Shown here: positions 60,214-64,000 of the stretch, in pieces
Layout: the number at the start of each line of letters is the position of its first letter
How positions within the stretch are numbered: the stretch's first letter is position 1
Assembly (NCBI RefSeq): GCF_000520815.1
Contig: NZ_ASRY01000272.1
Span: 1-64,000, forward strand
Direction of reading: 5' to 3'
Source of the DNA: Paenibacillus maysiensis
Lineage (GTDB): Bacteria; Bacillota; Bacilli; Paenibacillales; Paenibacillaceae
DNA: 64,000 nucleotides
Notes under the pieces: generated by a model
The model's input: only the letters and a program-made list of their open reading frames with translations
Told to the model about the DNA's origin: nothing
Databases searched by the model: none
Position numbers and translations under genes: made by a program

Positions 60214-62100
60214 ATGAATTCATGGAAAAAAATCTCGTCCATCTTGACGACCGCCGCGCTCCTGCTCGGATGTCTTGGAACAGCAGCAGCAGACCCGGCA
60301 GCCAGTACGGGAACAGCGGGAAGTGCAACTCCTCCGGTCAGCGGGAAACACATCACCATCCTACATACGAACGACACCCATGCCCACGTGGTCGCTAACG
60401 ACAAGGAAATGGGCTTCGCCAAGCTGGCAGGCATCATTGACCAGTACCGCGCTTCCAATCCCAATACGCTGCTGCTGGATGGCGGAGATACGGTTCATGG
60501 AACGACCTTCGCTACCTTGGTCAACGGCGAGAGCATCGTGAAAGTAATTAACAAGCTTCGCTATGATGCGATGGTACCAGGCAACCATGAGTTTAATTAC
60601 GGCTGGAAGCATCTTGTGGAGCTGAGTAAGGAAATTCAATTCCCGGTACTCAGTGCCAACATTAAGCAAACAGACGGAACACGTTTGTTCCAGCCTTATG
60701 TCATTAAAGAAGTAGATGGCGTTAAAATTGGCATTATCGGCCTGACTACACCCGAAACGGCATACAAAACGAATCCTAAAAATGTCGAGGGCATTCAATT
60801 CACCGATCCTGCTGTTGAAGCCAAAGCGGCTGTAGATGAAATCCGCAGTAAAGTGGATGTTGTCGTGGTCCTCGGTCATCTGGGACAGGATGCATCCAGC
60901 AAAGACACGAGCCTTAAGGTCGTGAAGGAAGTGCCCGGCATTGATATTTTCATTGATGGACACAGTCATACCGTACTGGAAAAAGGCTTGGTCGCTGACA
61001 ATGGTACACTGATTGCAAGCGCGGGCGAATATACGAAATATCTGGGCGTTGTGGATTTATGGGTTGACGGCGGTAAGGTTACCCAAAAACAAGCGAAGCT
61101 GATTGATTCGACGCAAGCAGTCGATGTTCAGCCCAATGCTGAAATGGCTACATTGATCGCCTCTGTTCAGAAGGAACAGGAACCTATCCTCAAAGAGGTT
61201 GTAGCACAAACGAGTGTGAATCTGGAAGGAGCGCGTGAAAAGGTACGTGCAGGTGAAACCAATCTTGGCGACCTGCTCACCGATGCCATGCGTGATATTT
61301 CAGGGGCAGATGTGGCCCTGACCAACGGCGGCGGCATTCGGGCGTCCATCAAAACGGGAACAGTAACCAAGGGAGACATCATCACTGTGCTGCCCTTCGG
61401 CAACCAGATTGTTACCCTGAAAGTGAAAGGCTCCGACATTCAGGCAGCACTTGAAAATGGCACTGCCTCCTATCCGGAGCCAAGCGGCGGTTTTCCACAG
61501 GTATCGGGGATCTCGTTTAAAATAGATACATCAGCAGCCAAGGGGAGCCGCGTCCATTCCATCCTGATTGGCGGAAAAACGCTTGATCCTGATGCCACGT
61601 ACACACTGGCAACCAATGACTTTACGGCTGTAGGCGGAGATCAGTATACAATGTTCGCCAAATATCCGCAGGCAGGTATGTTCGGATCGCTTGACGAGGC
61701 GCTGATTCGCTACATGCAAAAGGTTGGCTCCGCCAGCCTGCAAGTACAAGCAGACGGCCGCATTCAAGAAGCCAAAGCAGACGGCAAGGCTTCCGTTCCT
61801 GCTGCCCAGCCTGTACCATCTGCTCCAACCGCAACACCGGCACCTGTGCAGGAAGAACCGCAAGTGGTCTCTACCCCGTCTGCGAAACCTGCACCAGCCA
61901 AAGCTCAAACAGCGAAGCCACAGCAGACAACGGCTTCTGCGCAAGCTGCAAATAGCCATGTGTATATTGTAAAGTCCGGGGATACACTGTATGACATTTC
62001 CCGCCAATACGGGTTCACCTGGCAACAGCTTCAAAAGCTGAACAAGCTGAAAAATCCTCACCGCATTTATCCGGGGCAAAAGCTTGACCTCCCGGCCTAA
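60214..62100 (+). CDS. secreted 5'-nucleotidase/2',3'-cyclic phosphodiesterase-like protein with LysM
   Basis: A 628-residue exoprotein. A signal peptide (about 1-26) is followed by the metallophosphatase domain: ITILHTNDTHAHVVANDKE, LLLDGGDTVHGTTF, AMVPGNHEFNYGWKHLV and FIDGHSHTVLE carry the dinuclear metal ligands. The 5'-nucleotidase C-terminal domain (about 340-520) has NLGDLLTDAMRDISGADVAL and LPFGNQIVTL. A Pro/Ala/Lys-rich linker precedes a C-terminal LysM (about 585-627, YIVKSGDTLYDISRQYGF) that should anchor it in the cell wall. It would dephosphorylate extracellular nucleotides. GGAGG lies 14 bases before the ATG. Confidence 0.93.
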   Translation: MNSWKKISSILTTAALLLGCLGTAAADPAASTGTAGSATPPVSGKHITILHTNDTHAHVVANDKEMGFAKLAGIIDQYRASNPNTLLLDGGDTVHGTTFATLVNGESIVKVINKLRYDAMVPGNHEFNYGWKHLVELSKEIQFPVLSANIKQTDGTRLFQPYVIKEVDGVKIGIIGLTTPETAYKTNPKNVEGIQFTDPAVEAKAAVDEIRSKVDVVVVLGHLGQDASSKDTSLKVVKEVPGIDIFIDGHSHTVLEKGLVADNGTLIASAGEYTKYLGVVDLWVDGGKVTQKQAKLIDSTQAVDVQPNAEMATLIASVQKEQEPILKEVVAQTSVNLEGAREKVRAGETNLGDLLTDAMRDISGADVALTNGGGIRASIKTGTVTKGDIITVLPFGNQIVTLKVKGSDIQAALENGTASYPEPSGGFPQVSGISFKIDTSAAKGSRVHSILIGGKTLDPDATYTLATNDFTAVGGDQYTMFAKYPQAGMFGSLDEALIRYMQKVGSASLQVQADGRIQEAKADGKASVPAAQPVPSAPTATPAPVQEEPQVVSTPSAKPAPAKAQTAKPQQTTASAQAANSHVYIVKSGDTLYDISRQYGFTWQQLQKLNKLKNPHRIYPGQKLDLPA

Positions 62101-62118
62101 TTCAATAAGCTTGTAAAG

Positions 62119-62153
62119 GCAGCGTCCGAAATCCCAGTGGTTTCGGACGCTGC
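62119..62153 (+). terminator. hairpin after the nucleotidase gene
   Basis: GCAGCGTCCGAAA pairs perfectly with TTTCGGACGCTGC. The following bases (TGTATGTC) are not a clean T-run, so efficiency is uncertain. Confidence 0.6.
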
Positions 62154-62342
62154 TGTATGTCAGGAGGTTATTTTTATGCGTTAGTCCAAACTCATTTGGA
62201 ATCGCATATTTTTTCAAAAGCCAGCCTTTTAGACGCTGACAAGTTGTGAACCGAGAGGTATGATGGAGAAGACCCATTCGGGCAGAAAACATCCATCCCG
62301 TTCTCCAATGGGATCAGTTATATGTGTGGAAGGAGCACAAAA

Positions 62343-63014
62343 ATGCAATACATTATTTATGATCTTGAGTTTACCGTTAGCCGTAACGCCAGATATTCCT
62401 CCGAAATCATTGATATTGGTGCCGTCAAGGTCATGCAGGGAGACGATGGCCTGTACGTTGCAGACACGTTTCACAGCTTTGTCAGACCTTCGAATCGGCC
62501 TGTGCTGTCTACGGATACCGTGCAGTTTACCGGTATTACTCAACGAGACATTGATGCGGCCCCGCTCTTCCCTGAAGCTGTGAAGCAATTTATCGCATGG
62601 CTCGGAACGGACTCACCCTATTACTTGTGTGCATGGGGGCCGGATGACCGTCAGAAGCTCGTATCCCATTGCCGCACCCATCATGTGGACCTCCATTGGA
62701 TTCATAATACGAATGATATACAAAAGCAAATCTCCCGTCTGTTTGGCTCCAATGGTAAGTACCGTCAGCTGAGCTTGTCCCAGGCGCTGGAGCTGTGCAA
62801 CATTGACTTTGACGGTCAACAGCACCGTGCGCTGGACGATGCAGTGAATACCGCTCAGGTTTTCATGCACCATTTTGATCGTATCACATTAACCCATAAC
62901 GCTTCTGACGATGAAGAAAGCCGGGGCTCAAAGCTCGTATACTCTACACCGGAAGAAGAACAGGAGCAGTACAGTCCATTCGGCAATCTCGCCGACCTGT
63001 TTAAGGACCGTTAG
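62343..63014 (+). CDS. DEDDh-family 3'-5' exonuclease (DnaQ-like, KapD-like)
   Basis: A 223-residue exonuclease. MQYIIYDLEFTVSR contains the first acidic pair (D-x-E); IIDIGAVKVMQ, FVRPSNRPVLS and HRALDDAVNTAQVFMHHF are Exo I and Exo III-type motifs with the HxxxxD. The order Asp-Glu-Asp-His-Asp fits DEDDh enzymes. The C-terminal acidic tail has no known domain. ATG 62343 has GGAAGGAG seven bases upstream; the frame can be opened earlier at 62322. KapD-like enzymes inhibit the KinA pathway in Bacillus; that role here is a guess. Confidence 0.88.
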   Translation: MQYIIYDLEFTVSRNARYSSEIIDIGAVKVMQGDDGLYVADTFHSFVRPSNRPVLSTDTVQFTGITQRDIDAAPLFPEAVKQFIAWLGTDSPYYLCAWGPDDRQKLVSHCRTHHVDLHWIHNTNDIQKQISRLFGSNGKYRQLSLSQALELCNIDFDGQQHRALDDAVNTAQVFMHHFDRITLTHNASDDEESRGSKLVYSTPEEEQEQYSPFGNLADLFKDR

Positions 63015-63059
63015 GCGGATAGCACCCCGGCCCGTTCCGGGGGATCTATCACCCCCTTG
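63015..63059. terminator. possible bidirectional terminator
   Basis: CCCCGG-CCCGTT-CCGGGG can form a GC-only hairpin between two convergent genes. There is no T-run, so it may not terminate efficiently. Confidence 0.35.
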
Positions 63060-64000
63060 TCATTCTTGATTCCCTGCCTTTTTATCGGAATAAAACGCCC
63101 CCCAGGTTCGGAGCATTTCCTGCATTCGCTTGCGGTATCGCAAAGGCTCCAAAATTTCCGCCTCCGCTCCATATTGAGTGAGCCAGTCCAGAAATTCACC
63201 ATCATGATTAACCGTTACCTCAAACAATAGACTTCCATCCGGCAAATCCTTGAGAAAAGGCTTAATGAACAGCTCCTCTTCTTTGACCCGATATACAGAT
63301 TCGGCAGAAAACCTCACCACAAACCGAATATTTTGGTTCCCCTTGGTAACCGACCAGGTTCCCTTAAAAAACATTTCCATTTCAGAAATATTCTTCTGAA
63401 ACGTATACGGCAAAATCCTCAGATTTCGAAAACGGCTGATCCGAAAGGTTCTCATGGCGGCTTGCTTGTGACAAAAACCAAGCATATAAAAACGCCGATC
63501 CTGCGGAACCAGACAATAAGGATCAATCTGAACCAATGATACATCTTCATTTTGAGGCGAACTGTACTCCGCTTCAATAGTCTGCTGTGTAAGACTTGCC
63601 AAAACAATCAGCCTGAGCAGATAAGGCTGGTTTTCCCGCTCAAGTGTCGAGCCGAGCCGGACGATATTTTTCATTTCCTGCGCGAAGCTTGTCTGGTCCA
63701 TCTTTTTTTTCTGACTGGAGGCCATCACTTTCTCATAAGCACTTTCAAAAGCTGGTGGTAAAAGAGGCTTTACGGTTTCCATGACATCCCCCAGCTTGGC
63801 AAAAGCCTGTGCCTCTTCTTCCGTCCAATTGAGAGGATACAAGGCGAAGTTACTAATAAATATGTATCCTTTGCCATGCCCCATATTGGCTATTGGAATA
63901 TGCATAGCGCTTAGAGCCTCCATATCTCGGTAAATGGTGCGTTCTGATGTTTCACAACGTTCGGCAAGCTCTCTTGCCAATATCCCCGGATTTGCCTGAA
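63060..64000 (-). CDS. WYL-domain transcriptional regulator (5' end beyond window)
   Basis: The frame continues past the window edge: upstream codons read QANPGILARELAERC, a DeoR-like winged helix, so the true start is beyond 64000. CETSERTIYRDMEALSAMHI is the recognition helix region. The WYL domain (about residues 145-220 of the visible part) contains IDPYCLVPQDRRFYMLGFCH and RTFRISRFRNL, and a C-terminal WCX extension follows. The family responds to nucleic acid or nucleotide ligands. Target unknown. It converges on the exonuclease gene. Confidence 0.88.
   Translation of the reverse strand, partial: QANPGILARELAERCETSERTIYRDMEALSAMHIPIANMGHGKGYIFISNFALYPLNWTEEEAQAFAKLGDVMETVKPLLPPAFESAYEKVMASSQKKKMDQTSFAQEMKNIVRLGSTLERENQPYLLRLIVLASLTQQTIEAEYSSPQNEDVSLVQIDPYCLVPQDRRFYMLGFCHKQAAMRTFRISRFRNLRILPYTFQKNISEMEMFFKGTWSVTKGNQNIRFVVRFSAESVYRVKEEELFIKPFLKDLPDGSLLFEVTVNHDGEFLDWLTQYGAEAEILEPLRYRKRMQEMLRTWGAFYSDKKAGNQE

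Noticed and set aside
1-64000. CRISPR arrays, rRNA, tRNA genes and insertion sequences
   Set aside because: No regularly spaced direct repeats, no tRNA cloverleaf or conserved rRNA sequence, and no transposase-like frame was recognised.

Overview
The window looks like chromosomal DNA of a Paenibacillus, most likely the P. polymyxa group. This is inferred from gene content and order; no database search was possible. The left third carries a Wzx/Wzy-type exopolysaccharide cluster whose order fits what I recall of the published paenan (pep) cluster of P. polymyxa. The right third carries a headless, PBSX-like contractile tail locus. Gram-positive signals are consistent throughout: strong AGGAGG ribosome binding sites, GTG/TTG starts and a SleB-type spore cortex hydrolase. 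Between the two loci lies ordinary core metabolism.

Region 1 (1-20573, all minus strand) is exopolysaccharide. Reading 5' to 3' on the minus strand it encodes a Wzz/CpsC-like modulator, a BY-kinase-like partner, GalU, a polyprenyl-phosphate sugar-1-P transferase, a GT2, a Wzy-like protein, a WecG/TagA GT, a second Wzy-like protein, a Wzx flippase, a GT2, three GT4 enzymes, UDP-glucose dehydrogenase and ManC. By order these would be pepA, pepB, galU, pepC to pepL, ugdH1 and manC; the letters are from memory and unverified. GalU, Ugd and ManC supply UDP-Glc, UDP-GlcA and GDP-Man. A palindrome-rich spacer of about 0.7 kb separates ugd from manC. After manC comes an AT-rich terminator, then a sigma-D-like promoter and a cyclic-di-GMP-I riboswitch leading into a secreted GH26 mannanase-like enzyme with a PA14 domain, followed by a second membrane-anchored glycoside hydrolase cut by the window edge.

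Region 2 (20574-39500) starts with a two-component system just upstream of the exopolysaccharide operon. It continues with a stand-alone gltB, a UPF0173 hydrolase, a SleB-like hydrolase, ThpR, a 2-hydroxyacid dehydrogenase, a TRM11-like methyltransferase, a luciferase-like oxidoreductase, a dGTPase, and an oligopeptide-type ABC operon (binding protein plus two permeases, no ATPase).

Region 3 (40245-60020) is a phage-tail-like bacteriocin (R-type tailocin) in PBSX gene order: sheath, tube, chaperone with a -1 frameshift, tape measure, XkdP/Q/R/S/T, XkdU, fibre, a second XkdU-fibre cassette, holin and GH25 lysin. No capsid, portal, terminase, integrase or replication gene is present. At the right end an ArpU-like late regulator is divergent from an XRE repressor and ImmA-type protease pair, with repeated TGCC-N4-GGCA operator-like sites between them. 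Two terminators flank a promoter-like site between the ArpU-like gene and the tail genes.

Region 4 (60214-64000) holds a secreted 5'-nucleotidase with a C-terminal LysM, a DEDDh exonuclease and a WYL-domain regulator cut by the right edge.

The most notable observations are the sigma-D/c-di-GMP controlled mannanase beside an exopolysaccharide operon, and the compact tailocin with two receptor-binding modules, an A_AAA_AAC frameshift site, an unusual tape measure and ImmA-type control.
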